Source: Nipponacmea schrenckii
Taxonomy: Eukaryota; Mollusca; Gastropoda; Lottiidae
Assembly (NCBI GenBank): GCA_030562195.1
Contig: CM060202.1
Location: 4,898,001 to 4,962,000 of the forward strand
DNA length: 64,000 nucleotides
Direction of reading: 5' to 3'
Of the stretch, positions 46,578 through 58,939 are shown piece after piece (the stretch's first letter is position 1; every line of letters starts with the position of its first letter). Below the pieces are notes generated by a model. The model was not told the DNA's origin. It saw only the letters and a list, made by a program, of their open reading frames with translations, and ran no database searches. Made by a program: the position numbers and the translations under genes.

Positions 46578-47813
46578 TTAAACGTATGCAATAAAAACCT
46601 TTTGGGTGCAATTTCCGGACTTATCCTCCGCGTTCATTCTGGATTTTACTAAGTTCTTGTAAAGCAAGCTGTTGCGTCGTTCCATCCTATACGATATCAC
46701 CTCTGTGGATTCCGTTTCCTGTAATTTAGATTGTTTGTATTCTTGAAGTCGTTTCCGTAGCTGGCTGTCTTTAGGAAGTCTCTTTTGAGGTGTGTCTGCT
46801 GAAAAGTTCAGTCTCTGTTGAATGACATCTCTTTGTGATTCTCTATTATTAGACAAAGAACGATATGTCTGGAGTCCAGTGCGAATCCGTGCTTGACGTT
46901 CCTCGGCTGGCCCAATAGAATGTTTGCGTTTGCAGCCAGAATTTGATTTTGCCTTTTCGGTCGATCTAGAAATACCACAGGATGGTACTGATCTTTGGGT
47001 TGTTAATTTCACTGGTGATAGATATAGGGGTGAGACCGGTTTCTTTTTACATGGAGCATCATTAGTACTGTAGCTTCTCTTGACTGCTTTGCTTCCCATC
47101 TTTGGTACTGCATGAAATCCATTGTGGGAACGACAGCCCCTTAAACCATGCTTATGTAACCCTAAAGAACCTAGGCGCGATGCCAAGTCATCATCACTAT
47201 AATAACCACTGCTGTTGTCGGAACACTTACTCTCTGGAACGTACACTGTATCATTTGGATCGGAGCAAAGCGATATCGAGTGTCTTGGTGATCGAGATGG
47301 GGTAAAGCGTCCACGGGTAAAATGTTTGTCTATGAGAGATTCTGGACAATGGCTATTAACATGGTTTTCTGAACACCTACATGTTACGTTCATTCGTCTG
47401 TCTCTCAGTTCACAAAAGCAGAATTCGCCTTGGGTCAACTGTCGACGACACAGTGGACATGGTGCACTATCTGTCTCTGGAGTTGGGGGAAGTGGTCTTT
47501 GTGATATTTTGTACCGATTCAGCTGCTTTTCGAGCATTTTCTTCCCATTTCCACCGACACTTCGTCTACTCAATTGGTCTTCACAAGCTGTTCCTCCAAC
47601 CCTCTTAGATAATGATTCCACGGCTTCGGTAATTTCCGTAGGACTTCTTGGGGGCGTTGATATTTCTTCGTAGATATGATAACTAACATCATTTTCAGGT
47701 ATATTCTCGTCGTCGTATAATCTTCTGTTTAAATCGATAGCACTTGGTGGTTCTCTACCAGGCAAGGATCTTCGATGACATTTTTTCTTGAACCATTTAA
47801 TCATTGTCGCCAT
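46578..47813 (-). CDS. YEEI/RPLPxxP adaptor-like protein, longest member, 411 aa
   Basis: Single coding exon; ATG at 47813, with acceptor TTTTACAG ending at 47832. The N-terminus MATMIKWFKKKCHRRSLPG carries the family W-x-K-K-C-R pattern after three extra residues (a second ATG at 47804 gives the family-like MIKWFKKK start). YHIYEEI has YEEI at 48-51, then the helix-like PTEITEAVESLSKRV. Unusually, the proline motif RPLPPTP (106-112) precedes the cysteine cluster CPLC...CFC (119-134), the reverse of its paralogues; more cysteines follow (CRC, HC). Then comes SSGYYSDDD (201-209). The C-terminal half is basic, rich in Ser/Arg/Lys, and without paralogue match. Inferred SH2/SH3 scaffold. Confidence 0.87.
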   Translation of the reverse strand: MATMIKWFKKKCHRRSLPGREPPSAIDLNRRLYDDENIPENDVSYHIYEEISTPPRSPTEITEAVESLSKRVGGTACEDQLSRRSVGGNGKKMLEKQLNRYKISQRPLPPTPETDSAPCPLCRRQLTQGEFCFCELRDRRMNVTCRCSENHVNSHCPESLIDKHFTRGRFTPSRSPRHSISLCSDPNDTVYVPESKCSDNSSGYYSDDDLASRLGSLGLHKHGLRGCRSHNGFHAVPKMGSKAVKRSYSTNDAPCKKKPVSPLYLSPVKLTTQRSVPSCGISRSTEKAKSNSGCKRKHSIGPAEERQARIRTGLQTYRSLSNNRESQRDVIQQRLNFSADTPQKRLPKDSQLRKRLQEYKQSKLQETESTEVISYRMERRNSLLYKNLVKSRMNAEDKSGNCTQKVFIAYV

Positions 47814-48269
47814 TTTAACTTGTCTTTAAATCTGTAAAATATAACATCAGTATTCGTTTAAGTTTAAGCTTAAAAATGAAGAAACATTTCATTCAACGGA
47901 TGGAAATAATACAATGCTGATCATCGCAGATGGTTTGTTTGGTCTGTCAGAAGTAAGTCATGCCATGAACTTAAGTCTTACCAATTTCAACGCATTAAAT
48001 GTAAGACTCACAATGTCGTCAAACCACATGTTTACCACCTCTCTGTCTAAAGCTACAAAATTAATACGATGCAGAAGACAACAGAATACAATTTGTCTAG
48101 TACGGTCACTACGATTATTGTTTGAAAGAGGGGGATTACATTTCACTGTTATTAAAACTCTAAGACGTATCTATTTCTTTTGATTGTAGATGCCTACAGG
48201 CGGTTACAACCCTACAAAGGATTTACAAATAGCGATCACGACAGGAAACAGAAATTGTGTTGATGTTAG

Positions 48270-48360
48270 TACTTACTTTTAAATTTTAAGTATTTGTCCT
48301 AAGGTCAATTGCAATTAAAATGAAGAAAATAAAACAATACGGTGGGTTTTATACACCACG
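48270..48360 (-). promoter_or_regulatory. TATA promoter and exon 1 donor of the 411-aa gene
   Basis: TATAAAA on the minus strand at 48347-48353 and donor GTAAGT at 48271-48276 define a short non-coding exon. Another good donor (AAG/GTAAGTC) at 49244-49245 offers an alternative far promoter. Confidence 0.45.
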
Positions 48361-51300
48361 TACTTCAAAAGATAATACTACTCAAAACGTGTTTGAAAAT
48401 ATTACGTCAAATGTTTCGATTGTTTGTTTATAATATTTGTCTTGAAATTCTCATTATGACATCCCCTGAGTCGAAAGTGACAAAGGTCTTATTAAGATGG
48501 TGCTGAAGTGTCCCTCAAGATGTTGAAAATAGCGTGTCAGAACATACTCAAAATCTACCTATATCTACTTCACTAGGATTATCTCAAAATTCATTTTTAT
48601 AAGAGATTTTACATTGGAAAGGTGTTATTTATTTTCATTAGTGTAAGCAGATACTAGAAGATCATATTATTGGTAAGATTTACATACTTGATAATCATGT
48701 CATTTTGTTAGTTTACAAACTTTATTCAACGGAAATGATTCGGAAATATTTTTCACACCCGTCGCTCTAAGTTACATAACGTCATACCTTCTCACTTAAA
48801 TTACATTTTAACATACTTTTGATTTTTTGAATAACAGCGTAACTCCTATTTTATTCGTTGCATAACCAAAACATTTAAACAAACTTCACATGACAGAAAA
48901 TCTTACATATTCCTTTAGTCTACAAGTTACACATTTAAGTCACATCATTGTTGCATTTTGAATTGACCGTAAATGCTCATTGAAAGGATTGCCCTTCAAA
49001 GCATTAATAGAATAAACATTACAAATACTTCACTTTTAGCATAAATGACCATGCAGAATCATATTTTTGGTACAAATCTTGATTTAGTGTCATTGACACT
49101 TTATCATGACTAACCATGCAAATGCATTTTTTTCTGACATATTTCTTGTATAATGAATGTCCTAGGCACATTATTAAAAGTTCCAGACATAGTCATACCA
49201 ATATGCAATGCTGACAGTCAATGTATGTAATTCAGTTTGACTTACCTTGGTGGTCGAAATGGTTTTACTAATAATAGTGATAATATTCCTTAAGTAAATG
49301 TGCACTGGTAAAGTTTTGTTGACAATGTTATCTTGACACAGAAATCTGGTGTTATGTACCTGCCTTTTGGCTATCTGAACAGATTTCTCAATACTGACGA
49401 CCTCCGTCAGGTCACGTCCACATAACTCGCGAAGACGCGTAATCACGTGACAAATTATTTCTGTTCAGGGTACGTCATGCTAAACCAACACTATCTGTGA
49501 AAGAACAACAGTGGGACAATAGAAAATTAATTAGGTAAAGAGTGTAAGAACAATTAGGTATATCAGCAGGGTTTTTATCTCTCTAGGGGTCATTAGGACC
49601 ATTGTTAAAATAACACCATGATTACACAAATAATCTATTGGGCGGTCAAAGTTATTTCCCTTACCTATATGTGATTGCAGAATAAAAAATAATCGTTCAC
49701 TTACTAATTACAAATGGAGTGAACTAATGTATGTTCCAATTGATTTCTAAAATATGAAGACGACTTGATGGATTGCCAAGCGATACTCGAACGAAATCTG
49801 GGCCCAATCGATCAAACCATAATCATGTTATAAATTGCAATTAAAGGCCCATAAGAATTTAAAAGCGACCTTTTGAAGTATATTATTCAAACTGTACTAT
49901 ATGAAATTGTGGCAAGCTGTATTTTACTTATATATATAAATCTTGTCTTCGAAGAGCACAGATACAATTTGGGATGGATTTGTAACTGTAATGCTATTAA
50001 AATTGAAAGACCTGAAATACTAATGATAGCTTGGTGTATTTCAATGTTTAATTTTGTGCTAGAAAATATTCCTCTGTGTCAACCCTGTTATAGGTTACAT
50101 AAACAAACGCTAATATATTACGTTGGCACATACATACATACGTAAAACCGTATTTTATTTCAGTTTGAGCTGAATCATGATAGTTAATGATACGTTTCCT
50201 CGCTCTCATGATAGCTAGGCACCAAAATGCGGTAACATACGACCATGTTAATTTGAAGACCAAAAGATTGTCGTATATTTATGTGCCATAATGTATATTC
50301 CCTTACTCTTCCTCTATACTAAATGCATATACATGTAAACTTCTTAAATCACATATTCACATAAGGCCAACGGTTTTTTTTTTGTTGCTTTTTCTTTTAA
50401 GCATAAATGATAGTTATAGCTGTCAATATTGTAATGAATGTAGTTTAATTCAGAAGCAAAACATTACCACAATACTAGTTTTGCGTCAAAACCAATGCTA
50501 ACATTATGATGGATTAAGGGCATTGCACATGTCACGAAAAAAAGAACGATTACAAAGCGCAAAACATACGTGTACAAACACATTACACGTTAAAGGCATG
50601 TGTGGAAAACATGAAAAATTGTATGTATGAACAGATTTCATGCACAATGTAGAGAAAAACTGATACAAGCATAATCTGGACGAAAACGAGTCTTGAAAAC
50701 CACATGTTTGTTTTGCTAATTATTACATATACAGTTAACCATTAACACTTATATTGAATAAAACAATTGGTATTTTTCACGTCGATATACCTAATGTTAT
50801 CGTTAATTACTACAATATGGGTTATGTACATAGCACATGCCAAGGGAAATTGTCAGCTGCGCTCATGGTTGTTGCAAATCCTTTGACAACCATTTTTCAA
50901 TATCTCTATTTTTCTTCGTACTGATGATATGTGTCTAATTTGTACATTCAAGTCACTGATCATATGCAAGTTTTTTTTATAACATCATAACACATTTCAA
51001 TCAGATTGCTATCGTATTCTTAGTTATCACCCAGTAAATTATGTTTTATATCAGATTTCGGAAAACAAATTGAATGGGTGAATCGTTCATCGTTTCGAAG
51101 CATATTTGATTCCATATCTAACAATGAGTACTGTATGAAGCACAGCCTCTTTATCAACAATTTTTTTCTGACATAAATAAAGTTTGGTTAAAAAAGGGGA
51201 TATGGTTAATAGTTAATAGGTTTTAATTAGCAATGTTTCGATATATTCTATATCAAACTAAAACATGAATTACATTTAATTCCTTTACCTAATCTAGTTT

Positions 51301-52250
51301 TATCCTTTCGGTAATCTCAATAAAAGGAAAATAATCGGTTAAAATTTTTAATCTCGATTAGGAAGGCTGCACGTAGACTTTGGTATCCTACCAAGGCTTA
51401 GGACAAACTTCAAAGATAAATTATGAAGATATGACACAAATTCAGACTACCAAATTAATATGTATTGAAATATTAATCTGATTCGAGACAGTGTTAGCGA
51501 TAAGCCTAGATTTCGGGTTGTAATCCAGTGTTATTGTTGATTTTAAATACTAAGAAGGAACATAACACTTTGTGAATTGTGCCCCATACGGAGACCAACT
51601 AACTTTGTGAAGGATTATGGGTCTTGATAATTTTCTGTAAAGGTATAACAACTGTTGTTAGTGTTGACTACACTTTCATTACATTTGGTAAATTTGGAAT
51701 ATATATCGTGATAATCGTGTCTGAAATGAAGTTATTACGATAAGAATTTAAATGCATCTATTATAGAGGTTTTGTGATACACGATTATATCGTTTGGTGA
51801 GGCTTAATCGATTAGTATGATAATATAGAAATTGTAATATGAAATAAACTACTCGTGGTTTGGACACAATAAAAAGCATTAGACATTGTATGCACAAAAT
51901 AAAAAGCTTTAGACATTCTTGACATGTAAGGCAAATCTAGATTTTTTTGCTTTTGCTCTTTGTTTTTTTTCTTTTTAAAAATTGATATTTTTTTGGGGAA
52001 ATATTGTAGTACTATTAAGTATCACGAAATGAACAACAAATGAATGAATGTGCTAAATTTAAAGGTCTATTGTTTTCCGTCGAGGTTATTAATTTACAAC
52101 ATGCATTTGCTGAAACCTCAATTTCTACTTCTATTTTATAGACTGACAAGAAGTTTGATAACCGACATCTAAGAGTTAGGCTAGATCATATGATGGCACA
52201 CAAGCCAACTTTAAAGTAACAGGAGACATCGTAATTATGTAAGTTTTATT
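48361..52250. other. Large intergenic stretch, no gene seen
   Basis: AT-rich, mostly unique sequence. Open frames here (for example 49873-50145) are short, start at non-ATG codons and have no recognisable content. No transposon or RNA gene was identified. Confidence 0.4.
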
Positions 52251-52341
52251 AAGACAATAACATAATAATAACATAATATAGAAATAACACATATTATAGA
52301 TAACTAAACAATAATAATAACAAACTTCGGTACTGTCCGTA

Positions 52342-52995
52342 CTAAACTAAAATAGATTCTGACATATACGGTCCAACAACTGAACAATCATCATCAGAGT
52401 CAATATTTTCATAAAATCCACTGCTGTCACTTTCAGTATCGCTTACGTCATCAGTTACTTCCGGTACTTTTCTTGGAGGAAGTTCTGGTAATGGCCTCTT
52501 TCTAATATCTGAACGACTTCTGAATAAACGTCGGCGTTTGTTGGCAGCTAAGGACAAGTAGACATGGCCGCAGCTGTAAGTTAGATCTGGAATGTCGTAA
52601 TCATCGTAAGAACGTTTTCTAGGACCAGATTGGACGTCGAAATATTCGTTTTCATAAACTTGAAGAGGTTCAGAATAACAGGTACAAAGTGTCTCCTTGG
52701 AAAGATTTTCAGCAGGTGATGAACTTTTACCACAGATAATACATCTATCAAAATCACTGGATATTCCTGACAAAAGCTGATCAGTAAGGGAAGTAACTTG
52801 CATTGCTAGTTCGGTAGTCAGATAAGAAGATGGGATGATTTCAGGAATTTCTTCATATGAATGCTCTAGAAATTGTTCGTTTTCTAATCCACCAAATTCA
52901 GTACTTTCTGTGAAAATCGAATGTCTTGATTTCTTGTTCGAGACACAAGATGGTGCTGAGTTTCTTCGGCATCGTTTCTTGATCCAAGTAAACAT
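52342..52995 (-). CDS. YEEI/RPLPxxP adaptor-like protein, 217 aa (pair member A)
   Basis: Single coding exon. The start is ATG 52995, not the longer frame upstream, because TTTTTTTTAG (acceptor, 53010-53011) lies 15 bases before it and the paralogue starts alike. Residues 1-16 MFTWIKKRCRRNSAPS. YEEI is at 47-50, then SSYLTTELAMQVTSLTDQLL. CIIC (85-88) and CTC (104-106) form the cysteine cluster. YENE is at 114-117. A Tyr-rich acidic block follows (RSYDDYDIPDLTY), then KRRRLFRSRSD, RPLPELP (167-173), and SSGFYENIDSDDD with YENI (195-198). YENI fits the Grb2-SH2 pattern. Nearly the same as the gene at 56308; recent duplicate. Confidence 0.9.
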   Translation of the reverse strand: MFTWIKKRCRRNSAPSCVSNKKSRHSIFTESTEFGGLENEQFLEHSYEEIPEIIPSSYLTTELAMQVTSLTDQLLSGISSDFDRCIICGKSSSPAENLSKETLCTCYSEPLQVYENEYFDVQSGPRKRSYDDYDIPDLTYSCGHVYLSLAANKRRRLFRSRSDIRKRPLPELPPRKVPEVTDDVSDTESDSSGFYENIDSDDDCSVVGPYMSESILV

Positions 52996-53332
52996 GATGG
53001 TAGTGTATTCTAAAAAAAACGAAATAAAAATAATTAATATTTTAATTAAAATGAGCATAACGTAATATCCTAAAATTCATTACGAAAATTAAAAAGTCCT
53101 ATCAAAAAAAAAAAAAAAAAACCAAAATGGGTAATATAAAGAAAATGATTAATAAAATTTGATTAAAACAAGTTCCAGAAATGTATCAGAAAGTTTATAA
53201 TAAATTGAAATATGAATAATACTTACAATATAAATTATAATATCTTGTCACTATAATTGATTAGATGTTTTGATATTCAGAGAACTAATAGTGAACGAAG
53301 AGTGAATGATGAATTCTACTCACAGAATTGCT

Positions 53333-53465
53333 ATTTTATATCCTCATTTTGACAGCATTATTTTACTCCTGGCACGGAGTCGAAAAATTGAGTCAATATT
53401 ACTTAAAACAACAATCATCATTTAATAAGATTAAATAAAATATGATTTAATTACTGATTGACTCA
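53333..53465 (-). promoter_or_regulatory. TATA box, two AP-1 consensus sites and a shared AT-rich element
   Basis: TATA-type sequence at 53333-53342. AP-1 heptamers TGAGTCA (53389-53395) and TGACTCA (53459-53465). AAATATGATTTAATT followed two bases later by TGATTGACT (about 53439-53464) is shared with the 58.9-kb gene promoter. The exon 1 donor is GTAAGT at 53221-53226. Confidence 0.5.
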
Positions 53466-54069
53466 TACATGTCAGTGACATTGACTTAATCCGACAATCA
53501 TATTCTGAATGTCCGTAAGATAATTAGCTGTACATATCGTACAGTGTTACTGCATTTACGGACATGTATGCTTGCCGTTGTTACTGTTACTGTGGTATAG
53601 TGATTACACATGACTAACGGAATATCTGACATGATACGAATGTTCATGCTGGGATATTTACATTTCAACTATCACTGCCTTCAATAAAGCAAGTAGCGCA
53701 AACTGGGGTTATTTTTTTGATAATTGAGTTTGATAATTGACAGTATGACGTAGGCAATTCACAACATTTGCACAATCTAAGATTTGTGACAGATTCATAT
53801 ATAACTGGTAAAACAGTGAAATTGTATTAATAATAGTATATTAATAACAATTAAATAAAGTAAGACTTAAACAATGACCTCAATAGCATTATTGGGTATT
53901 ATAGATATTTTATATTTGATAACCCCAAAATTTTACTCCGCAGATTTAAATACATGTACTTAAACACGAGCGTTTGCATTATGCAAATTCACCGCCCAAA
54001 ATTTCAGAGTTGCATCAACAACATTAAGGCAAAATGGATTAATTTTTATACGCCTACGTGAATACGTGG

Positions 54070-54860
54070 ACGTATATTGTCGTCGCCCCTGTCCGTCGGT
54101 CCGTCCGTTAACATTTGTTGTAGACACAATAGAAGTTAAAATTTTCAATTGATTTGTATAAAACTTAATGTGAGCATTAGAAGTGATAAGACGGCGGTCA
54201 AGTGCGATTTTGATGATTTTTCGATAAATGTTTTTTTAGTTATTGCCCCTGCCTCTATATTTGTTGAAGACACCATAGAAGCTACATTTTTCAATGGATT
54301 TTAATGATACTTGGTTTGAGCATTGAAATTGATAAGACGGCGGTCAAGTTCGAATTTGAAGATTTTTCGATGAAAGATTTTTAGTTATTGCCCTTGACTT
54401 AGTTACATCACGTCAAAATTTATTGTTGATGCAATAGAAGCTACAATTTCCAATGGATTTGAATGAAACTTGGTATGAACATCGGAAATGATAAAACGGA
54501 AGTCAAGTTTGAATTTGATGACTTTTTAAATTAATAATGTTTTAGTTATTGCCCTTGACTTACATGGTGGCGGTGGTAATTGACGAGTTAACGTTTGCTT
54601 CCAGCAATTGCTGATATCGCAAACTAGGTAGTTGCACTTTGGTGGTCGTTGGTAGTGGATTTAGAATCAATTGACTTAGAATTGCGTCAGAAATTTTTGT
54701 AGGTGAAAAAGAAGCTACATTTTTTAATATATTTGATGAAACTTGGTATGAGTATTGAAATAGATAAGATGGTGGTCAAGTTTGAATTTGACGATTTTCC
54801 ATGAATAGTTTTTGAGTCTTTGCCCTCGACTTCAATATTCAGTAAATTTATTTTTTTAGT
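54070..54860. repeat. Tandem repeat, unit about 145-160 bp, four or five degenerate copies
   Basis: TTAGTTATTGCCC(C/T)TG recurs at 54237, 54382 and 54543, with a weaker copy at 54816. Each unit has AATAGAAGCTAC or similar, CAATGGATTTGAATGA, AACTTGGTATGA and GATAAGACGGCGGTCAAGT. An extra segment of about 100 bp interrupts before the last copy. The opening GTCCGTCGGTCCGTCCG phrase is familiar from molluscan dispersed repeats (recollection, not searched). Confidence 0.85.
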
Positions 54861-56300
54861 TATTGCTCAATTTATTATTCAAATTCAATTCTGCCAGTTG
54901 GCGTATGTTACCTTGCAAGCTATCATTTTCTTCGGAACAAATTGAATTTTATTTGTTTTGCACATTGTGAGAGTTATTTTAATCAAAATTAAATTATAAA
55001 CTAACATCCATATTATTTGTAAAATAGCTTCTTATACACAATATTACACATTTAACATTCATAAATAATATGGTTTGAATCATCAACGATTAGACCTATA
55101 ATCGTTACTTAGCTTTGTGGGTAGGAAATTGGCATTTTTAGTATTTTAATGTACTCTCAAACACAGATACCGTAGTTTGAATCAACATCATGATGATAAA
55201 ATGTTTAATGTTATGACGAGTGCTTCAATAATCAGGTGAAATTGGTATGACAAATGTGGATACATCATTTATTGCTAATTCTATACTAGTTCCCCAGCCG
55301 GAATACCAGTAAGTTAAGTTGGTAGACAGTACATGTACCAAGATAGCTTGGCGAGCAAGGTAATATACGCCCACTTTCAGCTTTGATTTACAATTTGAAA
55401 TATTTGGCAGTGCAGTAAAAGTCATTAGTATAAAATACTCAACCTTCAGTCAAACACACTGTTTTATGAACACTTTATGAATATAGTACTTAGTCTTGTC
55501 CAAATTTCTTAGTTTCAAACTTCTGCTTTGAAAAATGTTTGAAAAAAATATAGAACGTTTTTCAAAAACAAAGGAAATAACCCATTTTAAATATATTTCT
55601 TTTTCATGATTTTCCTTGATTAAACACGTTTGGCAAAATCCACCAAAAACTGAGTCCTCTATGTTTTCGAAAAACTGTGGACGGAAAGACATCGGTGATG
55701 CCAATTATCTCTTACTCAATATTAAGATCTATGTAAACGGAATAATCACGACGTTACATCGTTTCCAGCCCATGAAAAATTCAGATAATAGTATATGGTA
55801 TCATAGTGGCCGAACACTATTCGATAAGTACTAAGACTTAATCAGATGCCGTTAAGGTCCTTATTCTTGAAAACGTATCTTAAGATAATATAAGAATTCC
55901 AGTCAACTATTTGGTCAATTACCAAAATCAAATTATATAATATTCCGTTTCATTATCAAATCCAATTACTGTATATCTCAATATCTGGATTTTATCCTAT
56001 TTAAGTTTTTGAGAATAAGGCCCTAGGATCTCAATTAAGATCAGGTCGAATCTCAAATTCTTCTCTTGACGTGGACAGGGCAGCTGTGCTTCTTTCTTTT
56101 TTACAAAATAATAAATATATAACTAAAATAAGTCTTTAGAATTTTTTTTTTAAAATCAACATTTGTAAAAGTAACAAGGCAGAATCAATTAAAAATCAAC
56201 AATGTTTAACCAAAAATTCAAAATCAACAAATTTACCCAACAATTCAAATCAACAATTGCATATCAACAAATTTAACAAAGCCAAATAACGCACAGGGCT
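54861..56300. other. Intergenic, no gene seen
   Basis: AT-rich. Near 56145-56280 the phrase AAAATCAACAA recurs, a weak simple repeat. No gene. Confidence 0.4.
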
Positions 56301-56307
56301 TAGTTCA

Positions 56308-56976
56308 TCAAACCAAGATGGAGTCTGACATAAACGGTCCAACAACTGAACAATCATTATCAGAGTCAATATTCTCATAAAATCCACTGCTGTCGCTCTC
56401 AGTATAACTGAAATCATCAGTTACTTCCGGTACTTGTCTTGGAGGAAGTTCTGGTAATGGTCTCTTTCTGATATCTGAACGACTTCTGAATAGACGTCGG
56501 CGTTTGTTGACAGCTAATGACTGGTAGACATGGCCGCAGCTGTAAGTTAGATCTGGAATATCGTAATCATCGTAAGAACGCTTTCTAGGACCAGATTGGA
56601 CATCGGAATATTCGTTTTCATAAACTTGAAGAGGTTCGGAATAACAGGTACAAAGTGTGTCCTTGGAAAGATTTTCAGCAGGTGATGAGCTTTTACCACA
56701 GATAAAACATTTATCGAAATCACTGGATATTCCTGACAAAAGCTGCTCAGTAAGGGAAGTAACTTGCATTGCTAGTTCAGTAGTCAGATAAGAAGATGGG
56801 ATGATTTCAGGAATTTCTTCATATGAATGGTCTCGACATTGATTGTCTTCCACTTCAAAGTATTGTGGTGATTGTGAATCTGTAGTTTCAGTGTAGATCG
56901 AATGTCTTGATTTCTTGTTCGAAACACAAGATGGTGCTGAGTTTCTTCGGCATCGTTTCTTGATCCAAGTAAACAT
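56308..56976 (-). CDS. YEEI/RPLPxxP adaptor-like protein, 222 aa (pair member B)
   Basis: Single coding exon, ATG 56976, 14 bases after acceptor TTTCAG (56991-56992); donor GTAAGT at 57134-57139; TATA near 57235-57244. Closest paralogue is the 52342 gene: same order and most residues. Signature MFTWIKKRCRRNSAPS; YEEI 52-55; helix-like LTTELAMQVTSLTEQLL; CFIC type (Cys90/Cys93) and CTC (109-111); YENE 119-122; RPLPELP 172-178; SSGFYENIDSDND with YENI 200-203. Changes cluster between residues 28 and 50, before the YEEI motif, where an extra YFEVED appears; all motifs are kept intact. That is a pattern of linker drift with motif constraint. Confidence 0.9.
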   Translation of the reverse strand: MFTWIKKRCRRNSAPSCVSNKKSRHSIYTETTDSQSPQYFEVEDNQCRDHSYEEIPEIIPSSYLTTELAMQVTSLTEQLLSGISSDFDKCFICGKSSSPAENLSKDTLCTCYSEPLQVYENEYSDVQSGPRKRSYDDYDIPDLTYSCGHVYQSLAVNKRRRLFRSRSDIRKRPLPELPPRQVPEVTDDFSYTESDSSGFYENIDSDNDCSVVGPFMSDSILV

Positions 56977-57234
56977 GATGGAATTAAAACCTGAAATTAA
57001 AAACATGAAAAATTATGCTACCTTATAACTTTTTTTGATTGATTGAAAAATCTAAGATAATATTTTAAACGAATTTTCGATGAAACGCTACTAGTCTGCA
57101 TTATTTGGATACAAAAAAATTTGCTGTTAATATACTTACATAAAATAATATATAAAAAAAATTCAATTTTTTCTCTTGAAACAGTGAAGATGCAATGAAT
57201 AATGACGAATGATGAACCACATTTACATTTTTGT

Positions 57235-57244
57235 ATTTATATAC
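57235..57244 (-). promoter_or_regulatory. TATA box of the 222-aa gene
   Basis: TATATAAATA on the minus strand, about 100 bp upstream of the exon 1 donor. Confidence 0.55.
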
Positions 57245-58550
57245 CATTACCAATATATGACATATTTAATTTACTTGTGTCATAGAGTCAAAAAATGAGA
57301 CAATCTAGTCATTATGGATTGAGTCCTTATGTTCAGCGCTAATGTACTACAACAACACGGATATTAATTTTGATGGGATTAGTTCTTCCATAGTTATAAC
57401 AACAAATCAATTATACTTGATTGAATTGACTATATTATTCAAACTCGGATGTGAATTTTATTGTACTAGGTTAACTTTGCAACGCACTTTGTTTAATTAC
57501 TTTAGTGTTTTTGAAAAATACACGTCATACAGAAAAAACACACTCCCATCACAATATATTCATTCCACATGTCTGAATAACAAGGCTGTAATCACTATTT
57601 AATGTTTTACCTTCTAAACTCATATCAATATAAAAATTCCAAATTCCCCCTCCGATCTCTTCATCATCATATTATACTCTCTTTTATATACTGCGTCCGG
57701 AGCGATTTTTTTTATTATTAAACAAGTCATCACTGCTTTTGTATTAATATTTATTTTGTGTCATATGGAGAAGGATTTACATAAGACTTGTTCTTTTATC
57801 GCATCCAATTTAGTATAGTTCTTTATGATAATCATTTTAATTTCTAGATTAAATGTTGTTTAAATCAATATGTTGTTAACATTGTTCTAAAATTTGGCTT
57901 TTGAATCACGACGAGCTGGATTTTGAGCTGCTAACATTTATTGGCACCATTCTGCGGTGGTTTAGTTCACCGGATATCCCATATTAAAACAATGACAATC
58001 TGATATATATATTTTTAAGAATAAGCTTTTTGCGTACCCTTCGATACTTAATTAACATATATTCTTTTGAGTTCAAGAAGCCTAACCTGTTCTTTATGCA
58101 ACAGAATATCAAATCCAATTTTTTTTAAGTCAATAAACTCATCAGTAAAATTATGTAAGAGCATATACTCGTTGCATAGTGCAAGTCCAAATTTTTTAAG
58201 CAAATAAATTATTAAAAGTGTGATGGGTCCAGGGCGTGGTAGGATATGAATTGCAAAAGAAATCGTCATCATTTCTGACAAATGAGAAGAAATAATTAAA
58301 TGATTACTCGATTTGATCTGGCATATGTATGTAATGTATTGTTTTATGTGATAAATAGTGGTTAAATATGCAAGTATAAAATACACGGTACATTGCGATT
58401 ATCCATTGAATTAAAGATTTCATGTATGTTTTGACAAAAGACGTCAAATTATGATTGCGCCAATGATTAAATCATGCCAATATTTTGATAAACGTCGTCG
58501 AAATATGATTGCGTTAAAGATTAAATCAGACAAATCCTATCATATTGACG
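57245..58550. other. Intergenic between divergent family members
   Basis: Head-to-head spacer between the 222-aa gene (minus) and the 238-aa gene (plus). Near 58440-58530 two degenerate copies of (A/G)ACGTC...AAATTATGATTGCG / AAATATGATTGCG plus GATTAAATCA occur. No gene. Confidence 0.4.
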
Positions 58551-58554
58551 ATTA

Positions 58555-58650
58555 AATATGATTTAATTGATGATTGACTGATTGAAGTGTTTTTGTTAAT
58601 GATGTCATCTGAGACAAGTCGTTCCTGACAAATAAAGAATATATATACTC
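58555..58650 (+). promoter_or_regulatory. Promoter of the 238-aa gene with element shared with 53.4 kb
   Basis: AAATATGATTTAATT, two bases, TGATTGACT (about 58555-58580) matches the 53.4-kb promoter in 24 of 26 positions. TATA-like ATATATACTC follows at 58641-58650. Exon 1 ends AAG/GTGAGT at 58762. Confidence 0.55.
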
Positions 58651-58939
58651 TGGTTTTGTGAACAGTTTTCATCATTCGCTTCCGTCTCTACATCATACCA
58701 CAGTGAATACTTCTCATAATTTCATACTTTTCTTCCCATCTCGATCCCAGTTACACACCAAGGTGAGTTTTTATTCATTGATTAACATTTCAAAATAATT
58801 TTCTAGAAATAATTTCAGAATTTTGAACTCAACTAAATTATTACAAAATAAATAAAATAATATAAAAACTATTTAAAACACAGGTAGTATGTAAGAGTGC
58901 TTTCAAGAGATTTTCACGTCTATTTTTTTTAACTTTCAG

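Noticed and set aside
49873..50145. 90-aa frame with hydrophobic segments
   Set aside because: Starts at a non-ATG codon in AT-rich DNA, no neighbours or splice signals support it.
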